Origin: DATCZB01 sp035513215
Lineage (GTDB): Bacteria > Pseudomonadota > Gammaproteobacteria > Steroidobacterales > Rariloculaceae
Direction: 5' to 3'
NCBI GenBank assembly: GCA_035513215.1
Contig: DATKCK010000051.1
Coordinates: 18,535-82,534 of the forward strand
DNA length: 64,000 bases
In this document: positions 17,260 to 26,364 of the stretch, piece by piece
Numbering within the stretch: the stretch's first letter is position 1
Layout of the letters: every line of letters starts with the position of its first letter
Made by a program: the position numbers and the translations under genes
Notes under the pieces: generated by a model
Databases searched by the model: none
What the model saw: only the letters and a program-made list of their open reading frames with translations
Told to the model about the DNA's origin: nothing

Positions 17260-18945
17260 GTGAGCGCGGCCGCCGTGACCAAGCGGCCGGCGCGCCAAGC
17301 GTCCTGGATCCTCATCGCCGGTATCGCCGCGCTCGCCGTCGCGGCGCCGATCGCGGCGCTCGTCGTCACGGCCGCGGGCGGTACCGAGGAGCTCTGGAGC
17401 GACCTCGTCGCCTACGTGCTGCCGGTCGCCGCGCGCGACACGGCCGTGCTGCTCGCGGGCGTCGGGATCGCGACGGCCCTGATCGGCGCAGGCACAGCCT
17501 GGCTCGTCGCCGCGCACGAGTTTCCGGGACGCCGCATCTTCGACTGGGCGCTGTTGCTGCCGCTGGCCGTGCCGACCTACATCGTCGCCTATGCCTATCT
17601 CGACGTGCTGCACCCGGTCGGTCCCGTGCAGACCGCGCTGCGGGCGCTCATCGGCGTCGACAGCCCGCGCGACCTCCAGCTGCCGGACATCCGCTCGATG
17701 GGCGGCTGCATCTTCGTGCTCAGCTGCGTCCTCTACCCCTACGTCTACCTGACGACGCGCGCTATGTTCATGATGCAGGCCGCGAACCTCATCGATGTCG
17801 CGCGCACGCTCGGTCATGGGCGGCGCAGGGTCTTTTTCCGCGTCGCGCTGCCGCTGGCGCGTCCGGCCGTCGCCGTCGGTGTCAGTCTCGTGCTGCTCGA
17901 GACGCTGAACGACATCGGCGCGGCGGAGTTTCTCGGCGTTCGCACGCTGACGGTCTCGGTCTACACGACGTGGATCACGCGGTCGGACCTGCCGGGCGCG
18001 GCCCAGCTCGCGCTCGCGATGCTCGCCGTCGTCGTCTGTGTCGTCGCGCTCGAGCGCTGGGCGCGACGGCGGCGCCGTTACGCCAACGACGCCCAGCATC
18101 CGCGGCCGCTACCGCGCGGGCGGCTGCGCGGCGCGGGCGGCGCGTTCGCGTCGATAGCCTGCGCGCTGCCGATCTTCGCGGGCTTCGTCGTGCCGGCCTG
18201 GTACCTCGTCGATGCGACGGTCGAGCGCGTGCGTTTCGCCGGCATCCCGACGCGGATTCTGGGCGAGATCGTCAACACGGTCGCTCTGTCGGCGACCGCG
18301 ACACTGATCGCCGTCGTGCTCGCGCTTCTCGTCGTGCAGGCCGCGCGCGCCGGGACCGGCGTTCTACCGCGCCTCTTTCTGCGCACGGCATCGCTCGGCT
18401 ATGCGCTGCCGGGCACCGTGCTCGCGATCGGCCTGCTGCCGATCGTGACCGGCATCGAGGCCGCCGTCGACAGGGCCGCGACCGGTCTCGTCGGCGTCTC
18501 GACCGGGCTCTTTCTGCTCGGCTCGGGCGCAGCCGTCGTCTATGCCTATGTCGCGCGTTTTCTCACGATCTCCGCCGGCGCGGTCGAGTCCGGCTTCAGC
18601 CGCGTCTCGCCGTCGATCGACGCCGCGGCACGCACGCTCGGCGCAAGCACCGGAGGAACGCTATTGCGCGTGCATCTGCCCTTGCTCCGACCCGCGCTCG
18701 TGACGGGCGCGCTGCTCGTCTTCGTCGACTGCATGAAGGAGCTGCCCGCCACGCTGCTCCTGCGGCCGCTCGGGTTCGAGACGCTCGCGACGCATCTCTA
18801 CGGCGAGGCGATTCGCGGGACTTACGAGGACGCGGCGATCGCGGCGCTCGCGATCGTCGCCGTCGGCCTCGTGCCCGTGCTGATCCTCACCCGCGTCGGC
18901 ACGCGCCCGGCGCAGGCGCAGGCGATCACGCCCGCGGTCATGTGA
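17260..18945 (+). CDS. fbpB: Ferric iron ABC transporter permease (fused double permease)
   Basis: A 561-residue inner-membrane protein with about 12 helices, two permease domains in one chain as in FbpB/SfuB. Each half carries an EAA-like cytoplasmic loop: DVARTLGHGRRRVFFRVALP (about 175) and DAAARTLGASTGGTLLRVHLP-type text (about 458). GTG start 39 bases after fbpA. The gap holds a GC-rich patch but no clear terminator, so it is read as the third gene of the fbpCAB operon. It ends 49 bases before the convergent aldo/keto reductase gene. Confidence 0.87.
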   Translation: MSAAAVTKRPARQASWILIAGIAALAVAAPIAALVVTAAGGTEELWSDLVAYVLPVAARDTAVLLAGVGIATALIGAGTAWLVAAHEFPGRRIFDWALLLPLAVPTYIVAYAYLDVLHPVGPVQTALRALIGVDSPRDLQLPDIRSMGGCIFVLSCVLYPYVYLTTRAMFMMQAANLIDVARTLGHGRRRVFFRVALPLARPAVAVGVSLVLLETLNDIGAAEFLGVRTLTVSVYTTWITRSDLPGAAQLALAMLAVVVCVVALERWARRRRRYANDAQHPRPLPRGRLRGAGGAFASIACALPIFAGFVVPAWYLVDATVERVRFAGIPTRILGEIVNTVALSATATLIAVVLALLVVQAARAGTGVLPRLFLRTASLGYALPGTVLAIGLLPIVTGIEAAVDRAATGLVGVSTGLFLLGSGAAVVYAYVARFLTISAGAVESGFSRVSPSIDAAARTLGASTGGTLLRVHLPLLRPALVTGALLVFVDCMKELPATLLLRPLGFETLATHLYGEAIRGTYEDAAIAALAIVAVGLVPVLILTRVGTRPAQAQAITPAVM

Positions 18946-18994
18946 GTTTTCGGGACCTACACCGGTCCGGCAGTCGGCCGGCCGGGCGCCTGGC

Positions 18995-19948
18995 TCAGGC
19001 TTCCGGCAGCGATTCGATATGCTCGATCATGCGCCGCTGCTCGTCGGCGTCGGGCAAGCGCCCGCGTGCCGCGTTCGCGTTGTCGGCCATGTGCCCGGGA
19101 TCGCTGGTGGCCGGCGTCACGACCGTGACATCGGGATGCGCCGCCGCGAACTTGAGGAAGAACTGCGCCCATGTCTCGGCGCCAAACTCCCGTGCCCAGT
19201 CTGGCACTTCGTGACCCGCGACGCGGTCCCAGAGCCTCGTGCGGCCGAAAGGCATGTAGACCATGATCGCGATGCCGCGATCGCGCGCGATCGGAAAGAG
19301 CTCATCCGCGGCGCTCGTGTTGTCGACGGCATAGTCGATGCCGATGAAGTCGAGCGGCAGCTCGCGCATGTACCCGGCGAGCGCCTCGTATTGAGGCTTG
19401 AACGTCGAGGTGGTGCCGATGTAGCGCACGCGGCCCACTGCCTTGTGCTCCTGCAGGATCGGAAACTGCGTGTCCATGTCGGCGATGTTGTGCACCTGAA
19501 TCAGGTCTATCGGCTCGGGATAGCGCTCGAGCGACTGCTCGACCTGAGCTCTTGCCGCTGCGGGATCGGCTGTCCCACCGCCGCCGAAGCCGCGCACGAC
19601 ATTGAGCTTGGTGGCCCAGAAGACGCGGTCCGTGGCACCCATTTCCTGCACGACTCTGCCTGCGACTTCCTCGGACGAGCCGTAGCTTGGCGCCGTGTCG
19701 AATACGGCCGCCCCGTGCTCGAGCATGGCTTCGAGCACGGCGCGCACGGCGGCCGTGTCCCCATTGTCCGCGAGATCCTGAAAACTCGCCGAGCTGCCGA
19801 GCCCGATGACCGGGAGCATCTCGTCTGTCGACGGGATGGCTTTACCGATGACGGCGCCGCTTTCCTGCGAGGCCACGAGGCGTGGGGCCAGCGCAAGCGC
19901 CGCGCAGGACTGTGCCGTACGCGTAAGGCATTCACGTCGAGTCAACAT
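18995..19948 (-). CDS. Exported aldo/keto reductase family protein
   Basis: ATG at 19948 with AGGAG 8-12 bases upstream; the frame's longer upstream extension overlaps the regulator gene region and is rejected. The 317-residue protein starts MLTRRECLTRTAQ, a Tat-like twin-arginine motif followed by a hydrophobic stretch, so export is likely, unusual for an NAD(P)H-dependent fold. The AKR barrel is seen from PVIGLGSSASFQDL through VFDTAPSYGSSEEVAGR (Asp/Tyr of the active site), WATKLNV (Lys) and LIQVHNI (His). Downstream of the two-component genes, 86 bases from the response regulator start's operon mate; probably same transcript. Its substrate is unknown. Confidence 0.75.
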   Translation of the reverse strand: MLTRRECLTRTAQSCAALALAPRLVASQESGAVIGKAIPSTDEMLPVIGLGSSASFQDLADNGDTAAVRAVLEAMLEHGAAVFDTAPSYGSSEEVAGRVVQEMGATDRVFWATKLNVVRGFGGGGTADPAAARAQVEQSLERYPEPIDLIQVHNIADMDTQFPILQEHKAVGRVRYIGTTSTFKPQYEALAGYMRELPLDFIGIDYAVDNTSAADELFPIARDRGIAIMVYMPFGRTRLWDRVAGHEVPDWAREFGAETWAQFFLKFAAAHPDVTVVTPATSDPGHMADNANAARGRLPDADEQRRMIEHIESLPEA

Positions 19949-20034
19949 TGTTTTTCTCCTTCGGCGAATTGGCCGTGGGTATTGGCGAAGTGTTCTTCCG
20001 CAATCGGACCCGGGAACCGCAGGAAAGTTCGCCC

Positions 20035-20685
20035 TTACGCCTCGATGATGCCCTGACGAATCGCAAGGCGGGTCAACTCGGCCGTCGTGCTCGTGCCGAG
20101 CTTGCTCTTGATCTGGCTCGCATAGTTCGCGACCGTCTTTGCGCTCAGCGAAAGCTGCCTGCCGATGTCGGCGCTCGTCTCGCCGCTCGCGAGGAGGCAA
20201 AAGATCTCGAACTCGCGCGTCGACAGCGCCTGCAGCGTGGCCGAACGGCCGCCGGCTTTCTGAAACGCGAGGCGGCGGGCGATGTCTGCATCGAGATAGA
20301 GCTTGCCGGCCGCGACCTGCTTCGCCGCGTCGACGAGAGCGTCCGGCGCGCTGCTCTTGGTCAGATAGCCTTTGGCGCCAGCGGCGAGCGCGCGCTCAAC
20401 GAACATCGTGTCCTCGTGCATCGAGAACACGAGGATCTTTGCGTGCTCGTCACGCGAGACGATCCGGCGAATCGCCTCGAGGCCGCTCATTCCGCGCAAG
20501 GACAAGTCCATGATCACGACGTCGGGCGCGCGGTCGATGTAGTGACGGCATGCGACCTCCCCGCTTTCGGCTTCGGCGACGACCTCGATCTCGTCGCCTT
20601 GCTCGAGCAGCAGCTTGTAGCCCGCGCGGACCACGGGGTGGTCGTCGACGAGCAGGGCTCGGATTCGGGCGCCGTCTTGCGTCAT
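20035..20685 (-). CDS. NarL/UhpA-type response regulator
   Basis: 216 residues: receiver domain about 9-125 with acidic pocket DD (14-15), phospho-acceptor D60 (VVIMDLSLRGMSG) and Lys in GYLTKSSAP near 107; LuxR-type helix-turn-helix about 148-210 (LSTREFEIFCLLASGETSADI, SLSAKTVANYASQIKSKL). It overlaps the histidine kinase gene by 4 bases, so they are a translationally coupled pair. By position its targets may include the TonB receptor upstream, the adjacent ferric ABC operon and the aldo/keto reductase, but this is inference from location only. Confidence 0.9.
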   Translation of the reverse strand: MTQDGARIRALLVDDHPVVRAGYKLLLEQGDEIEVVAEAESGEVACRHYIDRAPDVVIMDLSLRGMSGLEAIRRIVSRDEHAKILVFSMHEDTMFVERALAAGAKGYLTKSSAPDALVDAAKQVAAGKLYLDADIARRLAFQKAGGRSATLQALSTREFEIFCLLASGETSADIGRQLSLSAKTVANYASQIKSKLGTSTTAELTRLAIRQGIIEA

Positions 20686-22040
20686 GTCGCAGGCCGCCGC
20701 GCCGGCAGCGGCACGTCGATGTGGATCGCGACGCCCTTGCCGGGCGCTGCCTGCAGATCGAGCTTGCCGCCGAGCGCGTCGGTGCGCTCGCGCATCCCGA
20801 GCAAACCGAGCCCGAGCCGCGCGCGCTCCGGCTCGAACCCGGCGCCGTCGTCGCAGATGTCAAGACGCAGGCTGCCGGCCGAGGGGCGATCCTCGCGCTC
20901 GAGCGAGATGCGAACCTCGCTCGCACTGCTGTGCTTCGCCGCGTTCGTGAGGCTCTCCTGCACGATCCGATACACGTTGATCTCGACCCCTTCGCCGAGA
21001 TCGTCGAACCGCCCCTTCGACGAAAAGTGGCAAAACGAGTCTGGCTGGCGCTCGTTCCAGCCGTCGACCAGCTCCTCGAGCGCGGCAACGAGCCCGAACT
21101 CGTCGAGCCGAACCGGACGGAGCCTGCGAATCAGCCCGTTCACGGCGGCATAGACGTGCGTGGCGACGTCGGCGATCTTCGCAGCCGCCCGGTTTACCTC
21201 GTCGTCGTGATCGTTGCGCCGTTTGCCGATCGAAACGGCAACGGCCTTGATCGCGCTGATCGACTGGCCGAGCTCGTCGTGCAACTCCTGTGCGAGGTGT
21301 CTACGCTCGCTCTCTTGTATCGCGAGTGAGCGTTGCGCGAGCTCGCGATTCTCGTCACGGCTGCGCTCGAGCGCCTCGGCCATGTGATTGAACTGCCTCG
21401 ACAGCACGGTGAGCTCCGGCAGCTGGAACGACGGCAGCCGCGCGGAGTAATTGCCGTGCTCGATGCCTTCGAGCGCCGAGGCGACCCGCTCGAGCGGACG
21501 CAGCCAGTGCCCGACGGCGACGAAAAACACGGCGTTTGCGATCACTGCGAAAGCGAGCACGAGACCGAGCACGCCGCGGGCATCGTTCCAGGCCTCGTCG
21601 ATCTCGTCGGCCGGATCCGTGCGCAGGATGATCTCGGCGCCTCCCGGCACGTCGTGCGCGGCACCGAGCACCGGCAGGCGGGACTCCATTAGGGGCGGCT
21701 CGACGAGACGCGTGAACCATCCGGGCGCGGCTCGGTCCGGGTCGGGCTCGACTCCCGCGAGCGGCGTTTGCGAGCCGCCTTCGGCCAGCACGATGCGCAA
21801 ATGGCGAATCCCTTCGAGCCCTTCGAGCCGCGCGAGCAGGCGCGCGCGCGCGGCGGACTGGGCAGCCCCATCCGCCTCGGTCGCGGCCACGTCGAGCAGC
21901 TGCATGGTCAGATTCGCGGCGGACTGGATCTCGTCGAATACGGCCCGCCGGGCGTTGTGGATCACGAGGACCGTGCCGAGCGAAAGGATCGCCAGCGACA
22001 GCAACGAGACGAGCAGATTCAGCCGGAACCGCAGGCTCAT
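20682..22040 (-). CDS. Membrane sensor histidine kinase (HisKA_3, HAMP)
   Basis: 452 residues: transmembrane helix about 8-27, periplasmic sensor about 28-155 resembling the LapD/MoxY N-terminal domain (FDEIQSAANLTMQLLDV), second helix about 156-176, HAMP about 178-230 (RPLERVASALEGIEHGNYSARL), then the HisKA_3 dimerisation motif ERRHLAQELHDELGQSISAIK with phospho-accepting H254, and an HATPase_c domain with NAAKHS (N-box), DDGAGFE and GLGLLGMRERT. Partner is the overlapping response regulator. The gene follows the TonB receptor by 63 bases. The ligand is unknown. Confidence 0.9.
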   Translation of the reverse strand: MSLRFRLNLLVSLLSLAILSLGTVLVIHNARRAVFDEIQSAANLTMQLLDVAATEADGAAQSAARARLLARLEGLEGIRHLRIVLAEGGSQTPLAGVEPDPDRAAPGWFTRLVEPPLMESRLPVLGAAHDVPGGAEIILRTDPADEIDEAWNDARGVLGLVLAFAVIANAVFFVAVGHWLRPLERVASALEGIEHGNYSARLPSFQLPELTVLSRQFNHMAEALERSRDENRELAQRSLAIQESERRHLAQELHDELGQSISAIKAVAVSIGKRRNDHDDEVNRAAAKIADVATHVYAAVNGLIRRLRPVRLDEFGLVAALEELVDGWNERQPDSFCHFSSKGRFDDLGEGVEINVYRIVQESLTNAAKHSSASEVRISLEREDRPSAGSLRLDICDDGAGFEPERARLGLGLLGMRERTDALGGKLDLQAAPGKGVAIHIDVPLPARRPAT

Positions 22041-22103
22041 CGGCGCTCGCCATCGAGCCGCGGATCGACGCCCGGAGCTTTCGGCCTCGGGCGCCGTGAC
22101 GCG

Positions 22104-24266
22104 TTAGAACTGTATTCTGGCGCCTGCGACGATCGTTCGCTCGGCGCCCGGCCGCAATCCGTTCTCCACATCGGTGATATACAACTTGTCCGTCAGGTTG
22201 CGGCCTTGCAGCCAGACCGTCGTGTTGCCCCCCGGCAGTCGGTAGCTGACGCGCGCCGACAACAGCGTGCGGCTCGGCACGCGTCCGACGACGATCGGCT
22301 CGCGAACGCTGAAGTCGTCGTCCCGCGCGAGCGGCGCGAGGTCGTCCTCGTCGACCAGCGTCAGCGTCTCCGTGTTCGTCACGTCGGTGTAAAAAGCCCC
22401 GAGATGACTCACGGTGCCGCTGAAGTGCCAACCCGACGGATGCTCGTACCCGAGCGTCATGCTCCCCGACTGCCGCGGAATTTCCGGCACGTTCCTGCCG
22501 TTCAGCGGCCCGCCATCAAACTCCGCGTTCGTATAATTGTACGCGAGCTCGAGAAACATGTTGCCTGCCGCGGCCGGATCCTCGGCCGAGTCGAGACGGA
22601 GCCCCAGATCGAGGCCCCGGGCGGTCGAGTCGCCGGAGTTCAGCGTCACGTTCAGGCCGTCGATCGTGAAGGCCTGGCGGACCAGCGTGTTCTCGAGCCA
22701 GTTAGAGAAGACCGCGGCCTCGTAGCGGACCCGGGAGCCGAGCGTCGAGCGGACGCCCAGTTGGGCGTTCACGCCGACCTCGGGCAGCAGCGGGAAGTCT
22801 TCAGCCGTGCGCGCGAGTGCCGGTGAATAGCCGCGCTGCAGCCCGCCGAAGACCTGCGCGGCCGAAATACCGGTATACAGGACCGTAACCCCGGGGAGCA
22901 GAATCGAGTTTCGGTCCCGCTCCTTGGGGCCGTGCGGGCCGGGATCGAGCGGTAACGCCAGGCGAATCTTGCTTTGCGTGAACTCCTCGGCCCGCAACCC
23001 GGGAGTTACGACCCAGTCGCCGAGATCGATGACGTCCTGCACGAAGACCGACACGGCCTGCGCCTCGTAATGCTCGAGCCGAATCAGCGCGCCGCGATCG
23101 TTCTCGGAGATCACATAGCCGCCGTCAGCCCGGTTGCGCATATCGTCGAACACGTGATCCTCGGCGCGCAGACCCCATTGAAGAGTATGCGGACCGCTCG
23201 TGGCGAGCTCCATTCGCGTCTCGATGCCGTACGTGCGGTAGTGCCTGTTGCGGCTCTCCATGCGCCCCGTTACGCCGGGCTCGAACGGGTTTTCCGGCAC
23301 GATGTCCGGCAGCGCCGCGATCGGCGAGTCGCCTGGCACGACGGTGAAGCGCGGCCGGTCGACGTCGGTGGCGAACAGTTTCGTCGAGATGGAGAGATTT
23401 GCTCCGATGTCCACCTCGTACGCGATGTCCGCTTTGCGATAGTTCAAGGCGAACGTGTTGTGCTCCTGCCCGAAGCGGCCGCCCTTCGTGCGCGGCGCGA
23501 CGGCGAACTCGGCCGGCGTCAGGTTGCTTTCGTCATAGTCGGAGCGCTCTCTGAAGTACGTGAACGAGAAGTCGAGACTCCGCGCATCGTCGATCTGCCA
23601 GGCGAGGCTGCCGTAGATGTCGTCGAAGCGCGTTTCCTCGATATCGAAGCTGCCGTCGGCGTCCATGCCCGTGTATGCGCCGACCAGACCGACCGAGCCG
23701 ACCGTGCGGCGATGCATGACATGCCGCCTCAGCGTATCCAGCGTGCCGGCCGTGAGTTCGACCACGGTCTCGGGCACGGCCGTCGCGCGTTTGTTGCGGA
23801 AATTCACGATGCCGTGGTTGTTCAGCGGGCCGTGAACGATCTGGCCGGACGCCTTCAGGACGTCGATCGATTCGAGCCGCTCCATCGGCGGCGTGTAGTG
23901 CGCGCTCGAGTCGAGGTATGTCGATGCGTTGATCGGCGTTCCGTCCTCGAGCAGCAAGGTCTTACGCGAACGGCGCGGCGGCGCCCCGCGTATGCCGATC
24001 CCGCTGCGGCGCGCGGCAGCGTCGTCGTCGATCGTGCGCACGCCGGGCACGAAGTCGAGTGCGTCGTGCAGCGTGTAGGGGCGCATCGCGCGTATCTGCT
24101 CGTCCGTGAGCCTCGCTGCGGCGCCGGGAACGAGGCCGACGTCCCGTGGCATGATCTCGCGCACGTAGATAGTCGGCACCTCGTCGTCCCCCTGCGCGCC
24201 GGCTGAAGGCGCATAGCCGGAGGAGAATGCTGCGACGAACGGGAGCAGAAAGATGGGCTTCCTCAT
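22104..24266 (-). CDS. TonB-dependent outer-membrane receptor, FecA/siderophore type
   Basis: ATG at 24266 (AAGGAA about 10-15 bases upstream) opens a signal peptide MRKPIFLLPFVAAFSSGYAP ending near AGAQ; 720 residues. The plug has RPYTLHDALDFVPGVRTIDD and IGIRGAPPRRSRKTLLLEDG, then a 22-strand barrel ending with the C-terminal aromatic (ARIQF). The closest recognisable type is ferric-citrate/siderophore receptors, consistent with the convergent fbpCAB operon next door, although a classical N-terminal FecR-signalling domain is absent. Downstream kinase and regulator genes on the same strand suggest ligand-responsive control by phosphorelay instead. Confidence 0.85.
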   Translation of the reverse strand: MRKPIFLLPFVAAFSSGYAPSAGAQGDDEVPTIYVREIMPRDVGLVPGAAARLTDEQIRAMRPYTLHDALDFVPGVRTIDDDAAARRSGIGIRGAPPRRSRKTLLLEDGTPINASTYLDSSAHYTPPMERLESIDVLKASGQIVHGPLNNHGIVNFRNKRATAVPETVVELTAGTLDTLRRHVMHRRTVGSVGLVGAYTGMDADGSFDIEETRFDDIYGSLAWQIDDARSLDFSFTYFRERSDYDESNLTPAEFAVAPRTKGGRFGQEHNTFALNYRKADIAYEVDIGANLSISTKLFATDVDRPRFTVVPGDSPIAALPDIVPENPFEPGVTGRMESRNRHYRTYGIETRMELATSGPHTLQWGLRAEDHVFDDMRNRADGGYVISENDRGALIRLEHYEAQAVSVFVQDVIDLGDWVVTPGLRAEEFTQSKIRLALPLDPGPHGPKERDRNSILLPGVTVLYTGISAAQVFGGLQRGYSPALARTAEDFPLLPEVGVNAQLGVRSTLGSRVRYEAAVFSNWLENTLVRQAFTIDGLNVTLNSGDSTARGLDLGLRLDSAEDPAAAGNMFLELAYNYTNAEFDGGPLNGRNVPEIPRQSGSMTLGYEHPSGWHFSGTVSHLGAFYTDVTNTETLTLVDEDDLAPLARDDDFSVREPIVVGRVPSRTLLSARVSYRLPGGNTTVWLQGRNLTDKLYITDVENGLRPGAERTIVAGARIQF

Positions 24267-24468
24267 ATGATCGTCTTCCTTGGTGTAGCCGGCGAAGGAC
24301 ATGACGATAAGAAGCGGATTCGGTCGCGAAGAAAACGTCCCGCGACACTATCGGGACGAGTTCCCGGCGGATCGCGGGAATTGTTCCCTTGAGGAACAGC
24401 GGCGGCGGCCAAGTTTTCGGAACCTACCGCGCTCGAACGTCAGTAGCGATGGCCGGGCAATCCCTGCG

Positions 24469-26364
24469 CTAGTCGGAGGTGCCGCCTTCCTTTTGTGCCA
24501 GCAACGACTCCATCTCGTCCATGATGGCGTTCATGCGGTCGACGACGGCCCGGTATGGACCGGGGGTGGCGAGGTCGACGCCGGCGTCCACGAGGAGGTT
24601 GTAGGGGTAGTCGGAGCCGCCGGCGCGGAGCAGGTTCTTGTAGTTCTCGACGCCGGACTCGCCTTCGTCGACGATGTTCGCGTAGAGCGCGGTGCCCGCC
24701 GTCAGCGACGTCGAGTACTGGAAGACGTACATGTTGCGGTAGAAGTGCGGCACGAACATCCATTCATTGGTGTAGAGGTCGTCGACGATCACGACGCCGT
24801 CGTCGTGGGCGTGGTAGCGGCGGACCAGATCGCTGTAGATCTCGCTGATCCTGGCGCCGGTCAGCGCTTCGCCGCGCTCGGCCGTCTCGTAGAGGGCGAG
24901 CTCGAACTCGGCGAACATCGTCTGGCGGTAGAAGGTGCCGCGCAGGCTCTCGAGGCCCGAGCCGAGATAGAAGAGCTTCTCGTCGACCGATTCCGCACGC
25001 TCGACCATGTATTCCTCGAGAATCAGCTCGAGCGACGTAGACGGAATCTCGGCGATGAAAGTGGCGTAGTCGGCCGTCTGGTAGGGCTGCGTCTGCCTGG
25101 CGTAGAGTGTGTGCATCGCATGACCCCACTCGTGCGCGAACGTCGATAGCGAGTCGTAGTTGTCCTGGTGGTTGAGCAACAGATAAGGATGCACGTCGTA
25201 GATCGCGCCTAGCATGTAGGCGCCAGAGCTCTTGCCGCGCTGCGGATAGACGTGCATCCAGCGCTGCTCGATCGCGTCTCGCTGCATGTCGACCCAGTCG
25301 TCGCCGAGGATCTCCATCGCGTCGAGCGTGATCCGCTTCGTCGTCTCGATATCGAACTCGCGGTCGAGCTCGACGAGCGGCGGATAGATGTCGTAGTAGT
25401 GCATCTGATCAACGCCGAGCATGCGGGCGCGCAGCCGGAAGTAGCGATGCAGCGTCGGCAGCGCCGCGTTCACCTCCCTGACCAGCGTCCGATAGACCTC
25501 GGGCGGCAGGTTGTCCTCGAACAGCTCGCGCTCGAGCACGCTGCCGTAGCCGCGCGCCCGCGACAGCGCGATCTGCGTTTGAATGTGCGTGCCGAGGACC
25601 GCTCCGACCGAGCTCTGAAATTCCTCCCAGGTCCCCCAGTAGGCGTCAAACACGGCCTTCCGGTCGTCGCGGTTACTGCTGCTTCGAAGCGCGCCGTAGG
25701 CCTGGTTGTCGATACGGTGCTCGGACCCGTCGGAAAGACGGATCGTCGGGAACGGAATATCGGAGTTCGAAAGCAGGCTATAGACGTCCGACGGCGCGCT
25801 GATCGTGCGGGCGAAGTAGGACAGCGTCGCTTCGGCCTCGGCGCTGAGCGTGTACTCGGCGCTGCGCAGCACGTCGTCGAGGCCGTGCGCATAGGGTTCG
25901 AGCCGGGGCTCCGCGCTGAGAAAGCGCTCGATGCGCTCGCGGTCGACCTCGATGAGCTCGGGGTCGATCCACGACATCGCCTCGACGACGCGCGCGTTCA
26001 TCGCATCGGCAAGCTGATAGCGCTCCTGCGCCTCGCTGTCACGCAGGTCCTCGTCGAGCTCGAGATAGGCGTATGCGGTGACACGGTCCGCCTGCCGGAT
26101 CGTGTCGGACACGAGTTGCAGCGCCTCGTAAAGCGCCTCGGCGCTGTCGCCGAGTGTGCCCTTGCGCGCCTCGATCCGAGGCGCCCGCTCGATGACGTCG
26201 AGCCTCGAGCGGTTCCAGGATTCGAGGTCGGGCCAAAGATCGGTCAGGTCCCAGACGTAGCGGGGATCGACTTCGGCTGCGTCATCCTGTGCGGCCGCGG
26301 GCCCGGTCATCGCCGGCACGAGCAGCGCAAGCGACAAGCTCAATAGAACATTTCTCATCGTCAT
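24469..26364 (-). CDS. Exported M3B family zinc oligopeptidase (PepF-like)
   Basis: 631 residues with a signal peptide (about 1-26, AGPAAAQ), unusual because most oligoendopeptidase F proteins are cytosolic. The zinc site is HEWGH (H411-H415) with the third ligand in the downstream glutamate-rich helix SLELILEEYM. The usual PepF N-terminal domain (YVWDLTDLWPDLESW) is complete and length is normal. It would cut short peptides in the periplasm. The ATG overlaps the preceding lipoprotein gene's stop (ATGA), and the whole set follows the ZnuD-like receptor, so a zinc enzyme sits in a probable zinc-uptake operon. Confidence 0.85.
   Translation of the reverse strand: MTMRNVLLSLSLALLVPAMTGPAAAQDDAAEVDPRYVWDLTDLWPDLESWNRSRLDVIERAPRIEARKGTLGDSAEALYEALQLVSDTIRQADRVTAYAYLELDEDLRDSEAQERYQLADAMNARVVEAMSWIDPELIEVDRERIERFLSAEPRLEPYAHGLDDVLRSAEYTLSAEAEATLSYFARTISAPSDVYSLLSNSDIPFPTIRLSDGSEHRIDNQAYGALRSSSNRDDRKAVFDAYWGTWEEFQSSVGAVLGTHIQTQIALSRARGYGSVLERELFEDNLPPEVYRTLVREVNAALPTLHRYFRLRARMLGVDQMHYYDIYPPLVELDREFDIETTKRITLDAMEILGDDWVDMQRDAIEQRWMHVYPQRGKSSGAYMLGAIYDVHPYLLLNHQDNYDSLSTFAHEWGHAMHTLYARQTQPYQTADYATFIAEIPSTSLELILEEYMVERAESVDEKLFYLGSGLESLRGTFYRQTMFAEFELALYETAERGEALTGARISEIYSDLVRRYHAHDDGVVIVDDLYTNEWMFVPHFYRNMYVFQYSTSLTAGTALYANIVDEGESGVENYKNLLRAGGSDYPYNLLVDAGVDLATPGPYRAVVDRMNAIMDEMESLLAQKEGGTSD

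Noticed and set aside
18946..18994. Terminator between fbpB and the aldo/keto reductase gene
   Set aside because: GC-rich with GGCCGGCC-type self-complementarity but no convincing stem with a T run; left out.
22974..24206. 410-codon open frame antisense to the TonB receptor
   Set aside because: No motif, no ribosome-binding site; receptor plug and barrel are convincing on the other strand.
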